Shown here piece after piece: positions 36,558 through 45,202 of a stretch of DNA of 64,000 bases (position 1 is the first letter of the stretch; each line of letters opens with the position of its first letter). The DNA comes from Vibrio cidicii. GTDB lineage: Bacteria > Pseudomonadota > Gammaproteobacteria > Enterobacterales > Vibrionaceae. Made by a program: the position numbers and the translations under genes. The stretch covers positions 744,001 through 808,000 of the forward strand of contig NZ_CP046804.1 of NCBI RefSeq assembly GCF_009763805.1, in the 5' to 3' direction. The notes beneath the pieces are model-generated. The model worked only from the letters and a program-made list of their open reading frames with translations, was not told where the DNA came from and made no database searches.

Positions 36558-37595
36558 GTGAAATATTCTTTCATTGCGCTCATGACGGGCACGCTTGTCA
36601 CCATGTCGGGATGCGAGTCGTTCGACTCGCAGATGGAGAAGAAAGCAGAGCAAACACATCATGCTAGCCAAGCAGTTTACGAAGTGGAGTTTGCCGCGGC
36701 TCAGCAGTTTTATCGCCAAACCGAACTGCTCTCTCAATCGTTTGCTGATTATTGTTCTGCGCCGAGGCAGGAAGCCAGCGAAGTGCGCCAGCGGTGGCAT
36801 CAAACCATGCTCAGTTGGATGGCTCTGCAAGGTCAGGAAAGAGGCCCGGCTGCGGCACTGGAACAGAGCTGGAACGTACAGTTTTGGCCCGACAAGAAAA
36901 ATACCACTGGAGTAAAAATGTCTGCCTTGATCCACCGTGAGCAGAGTTGGTCGGTGGATGAGATAGCGGTACAAAGCGTGACTGTGCAGGGCTTGGGGGC
37001 GCTGGAATGGTTGCTCTACGATAGCCAATCTAACTTGACGCAAAATCCGCAGACTTGCGATACAGGCGTGGCGATTGCCGATAATCTTAAGCGCAATGCA
37101 GCCAAAATTGCTACGGCTTGGCAAAGCAATCCGTGGGTGGCTTTGGATGATAGAGAGTGGCGGTCAGAATACATTTCGCTGCTGTCGAATCAGCTCGAAT
37201 ACGCGATGAAAAAAATGGCGCGTCCACTGGCAAACATTGGTCAGCCGCGACCTTATTTTGCAGAATCTTGGCGCTCTGAAACTTCGTTTTCCAACTTGAA
37301 AGCGAACATCGAGGCACTTCGTCAACTGTATGTTGCTCACGGGCATGGTTTGGATGCGATGCTGCGCGAAATGGGCAAGCAGGATCTGGCGGATCGTGTG
37401 CTGAATCAGTTCGATACTATGCTGGCCACTTGGCCGCAAGAGCGCAGCCTATTTAGTGCATTGCCGACGAAGGACGGCTACCGCCTAGCATTAGCGCAAT
37501 ATTATAAGCTCGAGCAGTTGAAGTACGTCATTCATGATGAGGTGGCGGTGGAGTTGGGCGTAGTGATAGGGTTTAACGCAACAGATGGTGACTGA
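36558..37595 (+). CDS. Imelysin-family lipoprotein
   Basis: The protein starts at GTG 36558 (TTTTAGTG region) and has a lipoprotein signal with lipobox MSGC (cysteine about residue 19), giving a 345-residue precursor. It has the imelysin fold pattern, but the diagnostic GxHxxE is changed to GLGALEWLLY, losing the histidine seen in irpA. It may therefore bind a different ligand or serve as a structural partner. The gene is 22 bases after the di-haem gene and overlaps the next gene by 11 bases, so the four genes form an operon. Confidence 0.87.
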   Translation: MKYSFIALMTGTLVTMSGCESFDSQMEKKAEQTHHASQAVYEVEFAAAQQFYRQTELLSQSFADYCSAPRQEASEVRQRWHQTMLSWMALQGQERGPAAALEQSWNVQFWPDKKNTTGVKMSALIHREQSWSVDEIAVQSVTVQGLGALEWLLYDSQSNLTQNPQTCDTGVAIADNLKRNAAKIATAWQSNPWVALDDREWRSEYISLLSNQLEYAMKKMARPLANIGQPRPYFAESWRSETSFSNLKANIEALRQLYVAHGHGLDAMLREMGKQDLADRVLNQFDTMLATWPQERSLFSALPTKDGYRLALAQYYKLEQLKYVIHDEVAVELGVVIGFNATDGD

Positions 37596-38659
37596 TTTAC
37601 AACGCAGAAGCCTGCTGAAAGCCGCTTTAGCAGGCATAGTAACGCCTGTTTTGCCTTTTGGTTGTGCGTCTCTGGCTGCGTCAAAACCAGCCTTAATTGG
37701 CTGTGCCATTACCGGGCGTGAGCAGTTTAGTGCGGTGGTGGCGGATGAATATGGCTACCCTTTGCATCAATTGCCGCTTCCGGCGCGCGGACATGGCGTG
37801 GCGACGAATCGGGCGGGGCACGCGGCGGTTTTTGCAAGGCGTCCGGGCAGTTTCTTCATGGTGTTCGATTATCAGTGCGGGGAAATGCGTCATCTTAGTT
37901 TGGCAGCAGAAAATCGTCACTATTACGGACACGGTGTTTACTCTCTAGACGGAAACTACTTGTTTGCCACCGAAGGAGAGCGCGGCACCAGCCGTGGCAT
38001 CATCGGCGTCTATGATGTGCAGCATAATTATCAGAAAGTCGACGAGCTGAGTGGGTTTGGCATTGGCCCGCACGAAGTGATCATCATGCCTGATGGCACC
38101 TTAGTGATCGGCGTTGGCGGTGTGCATACCAATGGGCGTGAGCCGCTCAACTTAGCGAGTATGCGACCCAGCCTCAGTTACTTAGCGCAAAATGGTGAGT
38201 TGCTCGACCAAGTGACTTTAGCCGATCCCAAACTGAGCATTCGCCATCTTGCGCATGATGGCCGCGATACGGTGCTGTGTGGTCAGCAATATCGCGGTGA
38301 GCCAGACGAGTACCCGTCATTGCTGGCCATGCACACTCGCGAGAGGGAGATGGTGTCGTTGTACGCAGAGCCAGAGCAGTGGGCGAGGTTCAACCACTAC
38401 ATTGCCAGTATTGCCGCCACGTCTGAGTGGATTCTTGCCACATCTCCGCCGGGCAGTTGCTACGGTATCTGGTCCAAACAGAGTGGCAAGCTGGTGGAAA
38501 CTGGGGGCTTTGCCTGACGCTTCCGGTGTGGTTGTGTATCAAGATCAATTTCGTGTCAGTTCAGGTGCTGGCACAGTTGTGACCACTTCGATTGAGCAAG
38601 GTCGAAGAGAAATCCAGTCGAATATTCAATGGGATAATCACTGGTCACAAATTGTTTAA
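37585..38659 (+). CDS. DUF1513 protein with Tat-type signal, frameshifted as read
   Basis: The start ATG 37585 overlaps the preceding gene. The N-terminus QRRSLLKAALAG is a twin-arginine-like signal, so export of a folded, perhaps cofactor-bearing protein is possible. The DUF1513 domain is beta-propeller-like (repeated HGV, GHGVYS, IGPHEV segments). The frame breaks in the G5 run at 38503-38507; with one G removed it continues TGALPDASGVVVYQDQF and ends HWSQIV, 357 residues. DUF1513 genes regularly accompany imelysin/DUF1111 pairs; the function is unknown. This break differs from the GTTTC type. Confidence 0.86.
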
Positions 38660-38747
38660 AAAAAACTTCTCACTTTTGCGCTCGTAACCCCGACGAAATT
38701 TGCCATACTTAGCCTATGGCAAATTTTGATCTTCGGGAGCGAAAAAG

Positions 38748-40299
38748 GTGTCTAAGTCGTTGATAGTTTTATTGCTAGTGTTCTTCGCTCCACCTTTGTG
38801 GGCCTTAACCCAGCAGGAAGATACCCATTGGCGTATTGAAAATTCTGCTGCTCTTGCCTATGTGCAATATCCTCATCAAGTGGAGCAGTTGTATCAAGAG
38901 CACGGGCACCAACGAATTTGGACGGATGCGAGAGCGATTGAGCAATTTGAATTTCAACTGGAACTGCTCAAAACGGCCGGGGTGAGTCCTTATTTTGAAC
39001 ATCAAGTTGCTAAACTCAATCGCTATAAAGCGCAGCAACAGTGGTTGGGTTATGACATTCTCGCCACCGACATCTTGCTCTCCTACCTGAGTTATCTCGA
39101 CAAACTGACGCGCAATGGCAAAGATTGGCTGTTTGCGTCGCCGTTAAGTCAAAGTTTACCCGCGCCTCATCCACGAACACTTAGCAATCTCGTACAAGAA
39201 ATTCGCTCAAATTCGCTTGCCGATTACATTGCCTCTTTGCGCTCTCCGTTACAGCTTAACCCTCAATTTGAGCAGCGTTATCGCAAGTTATGGAAATTAC
39301 AGCACCAAGTTACGACGGAGTATCCTCCACAAGGTCTCAAAAAAACCGGTGACATCCTTACGGGTAAAGCTATTTTGCTCAGGCGTTTGCAAATAGTCGG
39401 TATTGATACCTCCGCAAGCTCAAGCACAGAGGGCATCTATGATGAGTCGCTCGCTAAGGGCATCAAGCAATTTCAAAAGATGCATGGTCTAGCTCAGGAT
39501 GGAGTCATAGGTCCCGCGACCGTCAAATGGCTGAATGTCTCGCCAGCACAACGCTTGCATTCGATGGCACTGAATGCGGAACGTTCACGCTTATGGCCGC
39601 AAGAGCGAGACTTGCTCATTCTGGTCAATGTGCCTGGTTATGAAATGCAATTTTGGTACAAAGGCGAAGAGGTATTCGAATCGAAAGTGGTGGTCGGAAA
39701 AATCAGCCGCAAAACACCAATCATGGAAGGAAAAATGGACGGTATCGTGCTTAACCCGGTTTGGAATGTGCCGAACAAAATTATGGTTAAAGATATTTTG
39801 CCTAAGCTGAAGCGCGACCAAAACTATCTTAAAAAACAAAATATTGAGATTTTGCCAGCGTGGGACTCTGAGACGACCATCGACCCTGAAAGCATCGATT
39901 GGTCACGTGTTTCGCGACACAATTTCCCGTACAAAATGCGTCAGTTATCAGGCAGCACAAACGCCTTAGGCTTGTATAAGTTTAACATTCCCAATAAACG
40001 GGCCATTTTCCTACATGACACGCCCTCTAAGCGTCTGTTTCTCCAGAGATCATCGGGCATTTAGTTCCGGCTGTGTGCGGGTGGAAAATGCCGATCAATT
40101 TGCCCATTTATTACTGCAAACCCAAGGGCTAGAAGAAGAGCTCACACGGCAGTCTGCTTGGCAAGAGCCTAACAATATGATCCCGCTCAAGACTCGCGTG
40201 CCTGTGCACATTATTTATCAAACGGTTTGGTTTGATGGTGAAGAGATCAATTATCGTGACGATATTTATCAATTCGATTTGATTCGCCAGCAGGGATGA
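38748..40299 (+). CDS. ldtD: L,D-transpeptidase (YcbB/LdtD type), frameshifted as read
   Basis: LdtD-type enzymes form 3-3 crosslinks in peptidoglycan in the periplasm. The protein starts at GTG 38748 behind CGGGAG and has a signal peptide (SLIVLLLVFFAPPLWA). A peptidoglycan-binding domain lies at about residues 225-265 (GIKQFQKMHGLAQDGVIG), then the YkuD catalytic domain. As read, the frame ends at 40064; removing one base in GTTTC at 40037-40041 gives SKRLFSRDHRAFSSGCVRV, which restores the catalytic cysteine motif SSGCVR, and a 516-residue protein. Without that correction the enzyme lacks its active site. mepK follows, as ycbB-ycbK-ycbL do in E. coli. Confidence 0.92.
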
Positions 40300-40460
40300 A
40301 ATTTGCCAGAAATTTACATAGGTGGAAAAGAGTAGTCACTTCAATCACTAACTTTCATCCCTGATGCAAATGGAACCCGTTACCAACCAGAAAGCCATTT
40401 GACGCTGTGCAAGGCATTCGCTATGGTGCCCCGCTGTTATCAATCAGTGTGGGAATTTGA

Positions 40461-41015
40461 GTGAAGTCGAAATTTGAGCCGCTTTCGCGTCGGCGTTTTA
40501 TCTGTATGGCGAGTGCGACTGTCGCAGCGGTTTCGTGCATGCCCAGTCGAGCATTTGCTTCGCTGCCTGATGCACCTCGAGAATTGGCAATGAACAATTT
40601 GCATACCGGTGAGTGGTTGGAGAGTTGTTACTTCGATGGCGTGAGCTACGTTGAAGAAGAGCTGGCTCGCCTTGACCATTTATGCCGGGACTTTCGCCAA
40701 AACGAAGCACATCCGATGGATAGACGTCTGTTTGATCAACTCACGCAAATTCAAGCTCTGATTGGCACACAAAACGAAGTGCAGATCATTTCGGGCTATC
40801 GCTCACCCGTGACCAACGCGGCGCTAAGAGCTCGCTCTTCGGCGGTCGCTAAAAAAAGCTATCACATGCTGGGTAAAGCAATAGACTTTCGTATCGACGG
40901 CGTTGCCATCGCCACGGTCCATGAGGCCGCCTTAACACTCAACGCGGGTGGTGTTGGTTATTATCCGCGCAGTGATTTTGTGCACATCGACACCGGGCCC
41001 ATTCGTCAATGGTAG
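40461..41015 (+). CDS. mepK: Murein DD/LD-endopeptidase MepK (YcbK, DUF882)
   Basis: MepK cleaves peptidoglycan crosslinks, especially 3-3 bridges made by L,D-transpeptidases, so its place beside ldtD is functional. The 184-residue protein starts at GTG 40461 and has a twin-arginine signal (SRRRFICMASA). The M15-like zinc site shows SGYRSP, H in SYHMLGKAIDF with D, and FVHIDTGP. It aligns end to end with E. coli YcbK. Confidence 0.94.
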   Translation: MKSKFEPLSRRRFICMASATVAAVSCMPSRAFASLPDAPRELAMNNLHTGEWLESCYFDGVSYVEEELARLDHLCRDFRQNEAHPMDRRLFDQLTQIQALIGTQNEVQIISGYRSPVTNAALRARSSAVAKKSYHMLGKAIDFRIDGVAIATVHEAALTLNAGGVGYYPRSDFVHIDTGPIRQW

Positions 41016-41082
41016 CCGCTTCTTGTTTTTCCCCTCTTCAAGTGTCATAGTTCCGGCCAGATTTTCTTGGTCCGAGGTTACT

Positions 41083-41739
41083 ATGGCACTTAAATATCAG
41101 ATTGTTCCCGTTACTCCTTTCGCGCAAAACTGCTCGATTGTCTGGTGCGATGAAACCATGAAAGGCATCGTGATTGACCCAGGCGGCGATGAGAAACAAC
41201 TGGCGGCACTTATCAAAGAGCTCGGCGTTGAGGTTGTGCAATTGGTCTTAACTCACGGCCATCTGGATCATGTTGGTGGAACGGAACGTTTGTCTGAACT
41301 CTTAGGCCAAGTGGAAATCGTTGGCCCGCACAAAGCCGATAACTTCTGGCTGCAAGGTTTGGAAGGGCAGAGCCAAATGTTCGGTTTTCCTTTGACACAA
41401 GCGTTTGAGCCGCATCAGTGGTTACAGGATGGCGATGAGATCCGCTTTGGACACCAAGTGCTGCAAGTGCTGCATACGCCGGGTCACACACCGGGCCATG
41501 TGGTGCTGTTTAGCGAACAAGCTCGTCGCGCTTTTGTCGGCGATGTCCTGTTTAATGGCAGCATCGGCCGTACCGATTTCCCACAAGGGGATTTCAACAC
41601 CTTGATCGCTTCGATTAAACACAAGCTTTGGCCTTTAGGCAATGACGTGACGTTTATTCCGGGGCATGGACCAGAGTCAACCTTTGGCCATGAGCGCAAA
41701 ACCAATCCATTCGTCGCTGACGAAATGCCACTCTACTGA
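41083..41739 (+). CDS. gloC: Glyoxalase-II-like metallo-beta-lactamase-fold hydrolase (YcbL/GloC)
   Basis: YcbL is a type II glyoxalase that hydrolyses S-lactoylglutathione and similar thioesters. The 218-residue protein starts at ATG 41083 behind CCGAGG (an upstream extension to 40948 overlaps mepK and is unlikely). The binuclear metal motif THGHLDHVGG is complete, followed by HTPGHTPGHVV, GDVLFNGSIGRTD and IPGHGPEST. mepK-gloC follows the E. coli ycbK-ycbL order. Confidence 0.93.
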   Translation: MALKYQIVPVTPFAQNCSIVWCDETMKGIVIDPGGDEKQLAALIKELGVEVVQLVLTHGHLDHVGGTERLSELLGQVEIVGPHKADNFWLQGLEGQSQMFGFPLTQAFEPHQWLQDGDEIRFGHQVLQVLHTPGHTPGHVVLFSEQARRAFVGDVLFNGSIGRTDFPQGDFNTLIASIKHKLWPLGNDVTFIPGHGPESTFGHERKTNPFVADEMPLY

Positions 41740-41755
41740 GTCTCTCTTCACTCAC

Positions 41756-42427
41756 TTAATCTGGTTCGGCGGCGGCTAAATAGCGCCGGACCAGCCCGAC
41801 AAAATCGTCGGCTTCCCGATCCAAATCTTGTGCCGAAATAAAAATGTCGTAATCAAAAAAACGCCGCTGATAACGCATGCGGTTGGCGAGCATCGCTTTT
41901 AATCCGGTATACAAACGCTCATCGCCAATGTGGACGGGATCTGAGTTGAGCACCATATCTTCAAATTGGTTTATACACTGATGTTGATGTGCGCCCAAGT
42001 AAAGTAGGGCTCGTTGACTGAGGAGAATTTCGCTGGCGACTCGGGGACAAATCGCATCCAGATAGGGCGTGTAGTCTTTGAGTTTAATGCCGATCCAAGG
42101 TAGCGGTTGATGCCAACCTTGTGTCTCAACAGTGCAGACGCCAATTTTTTCAATATTGCGCCATTTTACCACCCAACCGCCTTTAAATAGGTGTTGTTGA
42201 AAGTGAGTGGCGGTAAGGGTGTATTTCACTTGGCTGCGCAGCATTAAGTAGATGCCAAGTAAGGCTAGAAAAAGCAGCAGTGTGATGGCGACAAAAGCTT
42301 GTAACCAACTGGTAGAGAGAGACAAAAGCAGTAAAGCGGCGGCCAAGAATCCGCCAATCAAGCCCCGACCTTTAGCCGAGTTGAGACTGAAATCGTAGTT
42401 GCACAATTGCAGCGTTTGCATACTCAT
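41756..42427 (-). CDS. Membrane protein of DUF2982 type
   Basis: The 223-residue protein has two adjacent transmembrane segments at about residues 22-60 (GLIGGFLAAALLLLSLS and AFVAITLLLFLALLGIYLML) followed by a cytoplasmic PH-like domain (YTLTATHFQQHLFKGGWVVKWRNIEKIGV). I associate it with the Vibrio/Shewanella DUF2982 family; function unknown. It converges with gloC, leaving only 16 bases between stops. Confidence 0.75.
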   Translation of the reverse strand: MSMQTLQLCNYDFSLNSAKGRGLIGGFLAAALLLLSLSTSWLQAFVAITLLLFLALLGIYLMLRSQVKYTLTATHFQQHLFKGGWVVKWRNIEKIGVCTVETQGWHQPLPWIGIKLKDYTPYLDAICPRVASEILLSQRALLYLGAHQHQCINQFEDMVLNSDPVHIGDERLYTGLKAMLANRMRYQRRFFDYDIFISAQDLDREADDFVGLVRRYLAAAEPD

Positions 42428-42636
42428 CCCTTTGCATTTTTAGTGATTCTTACCACTGTATTTATACTCAGCATTCAATGCTTTGTGCTTGTTTAAATAG
42501 TAGTCTTTCTGCCCAAACCACGCATTTTTCATGACCTTTCGCCGCTTAAGCCTACAAATTACCCCTGAAATTTGCTATAAAACGCGCTTCAAAATTTTCA
42601 TCCCTGCTGACAAGCAGTGAACTGGAGACCAATTCA

Positions 42637-43050
42637 ATGAGACTTTCTCATAAGCGTAACGTGCAGGCAAAACTGCAAAAACGCATTCAAGCCGCTGTAG
42701 CAAACTTGGCGACGGCACCGAGAAAAGCGAAGCCAGTGGCGAGCAAAGCAACAGTATCTGCGCTGGTTGCTGAAAAGAAGGTTGCCGCCAGCGAAGTGGC
42801 TGAAGTGAAAAACGTTGCCGTTTCAGCGGTGAAAAGCAACCTCACGTTGACCCCAAAACAGCAGCAAGTGCTGGATATTGTCGCGGCCAACGTTGATGGC
42901 ATCAATCCCAAAAGTATTGGTCTCGCCGCCGGGCAAGACGAAGCAAAAGCGGCTTCATGGGCCACTGGGGCGCTAAAAAAACTGCTTGAAGAAAATCTCG
43001 TCACCAAAGAGCAGCTAAGCGGCAATAAAGTGATCTACAAGCGTGCTTAA
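42637..43050 (+). CDS. Basic Ala/Lys-rich protein with C-terminal winged-helix-like domain
   Basis: The 137-residue protein has a basic, Ala/Lys/Val-rich N-terminal half (residues 1-70: KRNVQAKLQKRIQAAVANLA, then APRKAKPVASK) reminiscent of histone-H1-like tails. The C-terminal half (about 72-137: LTPKQQQVLDIVAANVDGIN...LLEENLVTKEQLSG) has the helix-turn-helix-wing pattern of small winged-helix domains. ATG 42637 follows CTGGAGACC. I do not know a named family. It could be a nucleoid-associated or DNA-binding protein. Confidence 0.72.
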   Translation: MRLSHKRNVQAKLQKRIQAAVANLATAPRKAKPVASKATVSALVAEKKVAASEVAEVKNVAVSAVKSNLTLTPKQQQVLDIVAANVDGINPKSIGLAAGQDEAKAASWATGALKKLLEENLVTKEQLSGNKVIYKRA

Positions 43051-43074
43051 CTTTACTTAGCAGCATACTACTTT

Positions 43075-43443
43075 GCCTCGGCTTGCCCGAGGCACTTTAT
43101 CCCATTCCCCTCAATCTTGCGTCTTCTCTGTTGCTCTTAATCAGCCTTATTTGTCACATTTTTGCTAAAAACTGTTAATACTTGACTTGTTTTACTACGT
43201 AAGTATCTGTTCAGATATAAATTTGTTGATAAATTCTTAATATTTATACTAATCAACTAATTAAACTGATAGATGCCTTTACTCTTACGTACTAATACGT
43301 AATACATTGGTCGAGTTGCCTCGCCGAACACGATACAGCTTGCGTGTTCCTGCCGATTACATGTCGTTGGTTTTTGTTACATCTTTAACATGAATAACAA
43401 GTGTTCATTGATGTGACATACAATAAAACCAAGGACGTGAAAC
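43075..43443 (+). promoter_or_regulatory. Upstream region of the TRAP operon with TACGTA palindromes
   Basis: A hairpin GCCTCGG/CCGAGGC (43075-43093) probably ends the preceding gene. Further on the region is AT-rich. Palindromic TACGTA occurs at 43196-43201, 43286-43291 and 43296-43301; the last two are ten bases apart and form TTACGT-N6-ACGTAA (43285-43302). This is a candidate operator for the response regulator encoded at the end of the operon. No other gene is seen. Confidence 0.45.
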
Positions 43444-44532
43444 ATGAGTCTTATCCAACAATCTCTAAAACGTGTGCTGAAAAGTACTGCCGTGGCGGCC
43501 GCTTTGGCACTGCTTGCGACATCAGCCAATGCGGCAGAAAAAGTGTATCGCCTGAAATTGGCAGAAACGTGGGGGCCCAATTTTCCCATCTTCGGTGATG
43601 CGACCAAAAATATGGCGAAAATGGCAGAAGAGATGTCCAACGGACGTTTGCAGATCCGTATCGACTCTGCCAACAAGCACAAAGCACCGCTTGGCGTGTT
43701 CGACATGGTGAAGTCAGGACAGTACGACATGGGGCACTCTGCGTCTTATTACTGGAAAGGTAAAGTGCCGAACACGCTCTACTTTACGTCAATGCCGTTT
43801 GGTATGTTGCCGATGGAACAATACGCTTGGTTCTATTACGGCGGCGGCATGGAGTTGATGGAGAAAGTGTACGCACCGCACAACATGCTGTCTTTCCCGG
43901 GGGGTAACACGGATACCCAAATGGGCGGCTGGTTCCAAAAAGAGATCAACTCGGTCGACGATCTGCAAGGGTTGAAGATGCGCATTCCCGGTTTTGCAGG
44001 CGAAATCTTAGCCGAGCTTGGCGCGAAACCGACCAACATTGCACCGGGTGAACTGTATACCTCACTTGAGCGTCGCACGATTGATGCACTTGAGTGGGTT
44101 GGCCCGTCACTGGATTTACGCATGGGCTTTCACAAAATTGCCCCTTATTACTACACAGGTTGGCATGAGCCAGCGACTGAGTTGCAATTTCTGGTCAACC
44201 AGCGTACTTGGGAACGCTTGCCTGATGACCTGAAGGCAATTCTATTGGTATCAATGAAAACCGCGGCGTACGACATGTATACCCAGTCCAAACATGAAAA
44301 TGGTAAGAACTGGGCATCGATCAAATCTGAATACCCCAATGTTCAAGTGAAAGACTTCCCGCCAGCGGTGATGTCTGCGATGCGTGCAGCTAACGACAAG
44401 TTGCTCAAAGAGCATGCTGAGAAAGATGCACTTGCCAAAGAGATCCAAGAATCGCAAGCGGCTTATCTCAAGCAGGTTCGTCCTTGGACCGACATTTCTA
44501 CCCGCGCGTACCTAAATGGTCAAGCGCAATAA
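43444..44532 (+). CDS. TRAP transporter periplasmic substrate-binding protein (DctP family)
   Basis: The 362-residue protein has a signal peptide (VLKSTAVAAALALLATSANA) and the DctP/TakP-type binding fold: LAETWGPNFPIFG, the conserved arginine in LKMRIPG that clamps a carboxylate, and ALEWVGPSLDLRMG. Such proteins usually bind C4-dicarboxylates, 2-oxo acids or related carboxylates. The TakP-like WVGP motif favours 2-oxo acids, but this is inference. It precedes the DctQ and DctM membrane subunits. Confidence 0.9.
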   Translation: MSLIQQSLKRVLKSTAVAAALALLATSANAAEKVYRLKLAETWGPNFPIFGDATKNMAKMAEEMSNGRLQIRIDSANKHKAPLGVFDMVKSGQYDMGHSASYYWKGKVPNTLYFTSMPFGMLPMEQYAWFYYGGGMELMEKVYAPHNMLSFPGGNTDTQMGGWFQKEINSVDDLQGLKMRIPGFAGEILAELGAKPTNIAPGELYTSLERRTIDALEWVGPSLDLRMGFHKIAPYYYTGWHEPATELQFLVNQRTWERLPDDLKAILLVSMKTAAYDMYTQSKHENGKNWASIKSEYPNVQVKDFPPAVMSAMRAANDKLLKEHAEKDALAKEIQESQAAYLKQVRPWTDISTRAYLNGQAQ

Positions 44533-44600
44533 AATTCGCCAGTGATTCTGGTGAGGAGCCCAAGAAAGCTCACTCTATCTTGAGATGAGCCAATAACAGA

Positions 44601-44630
44601 GCTCCGCTGGCTTGCCAAGCGGAGCCATTT
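44601..44630 (+). terminator. Intra-operon hairpin in the TRAP operon
   Basis: Stem GCTCCGCT/AGCGGAGC (44601-44625) with a short T-run, 68 bases after the binding-protein stop and 24 bases before the DctQ start. Such elements usually allow more binding protein than membrane subunits. Confidence 0.75.
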
Positions 44631-44653
44631 TTCAAAATTCCATGGAGTAGGGA

Positions 44654-45193
44654 ATGAGAAGTCTGATCTATATCGAGCGTCTGTTTAATCGTTTCGGGGA
44701 CTTCCTCGGATGGCTTGCCAGCATATTGTTTGTGGTTCTGCTCGCCAACGTGGTATACGACGTCATCATGCGTTATGCCTTCAACGATGTGTCCATCGCC
44801 TTTCAAGAGTTGGAATGGCACCTGTTTTCCGCGGTTTTCCTGCTGGGTATCCCTTATGCGCTAAAAGCGGGCGGGCATGTTCGCGTTGACCTCTTTTACG
44901 AAAATCTTTCTCATCGCGCGCAAGCGACCATTGACTTGCTGGGAACGATCGTTTTCCTCATTCCGTTTTGTCTTCTAGTGACTTGGTTTGGTATCGACTT
45001 TGCCAAAGAGAGCTATGCACTGGGAGAAACCTCCGGCGATCCGGGTGGGCTGCCCTATCGTTGGATAATCAAAGCGATGATCCCACTCTCATTTGCCTTC
45101 ATGGCCATCAGTGGCGTCGGTTTGATGTTGCATTCGCTCAACAAGATCGTCAATCCGCACTTGTTGCACCTTTCAAATTCAGATAAGTCGTAG
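44654..45193 (+). CDS. TRAP transporter small membrane subunit (DctQ family)
   Basis: The 179-residue protein has four hydrophobic segments and the DctQ-family signatures EWHLFSAVFLLG and ALKAGGHVRVDLF. It forms the membrane complex with DctM and is driven by a sodium gradient in known systems. It lies after the intra-operon hairpin and ten bases before the DctM gene. Confidence 0.93.
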   Translation: MRSLIYIERLFNRFGDFLGWLASILFVVLLANVVYDVIMRYAFNDVSIAFQELEWHLFSAVFLLGIPYALKAGGHVRVDLFYENLSHRAQATIDLLGTIVFLIPFCLLVTWFGIDFAKESYALGETSGDPGGLPYRWIIKAMIPLSFAFMAISGVGLMLHSLNKIVNPHLLHLSNSDKS

Positions 45194-45202
45194 GAGCTCA
45201 GG

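Noticed and set aside
36522..37124. 200-codon minus-strand frame opposite the imelysin lipoprotein gene
   Set aside because: It overlaps a gene with a clear lipoprotein signal and conserved operon position; composition is that of an antisense shadow.
40948..41082. Longer start for the glyoxalase-II-like gene
   Set aside because: It would overlap mepK and lacks a ribosome site; ATG 41083 matches the family N-terminus.
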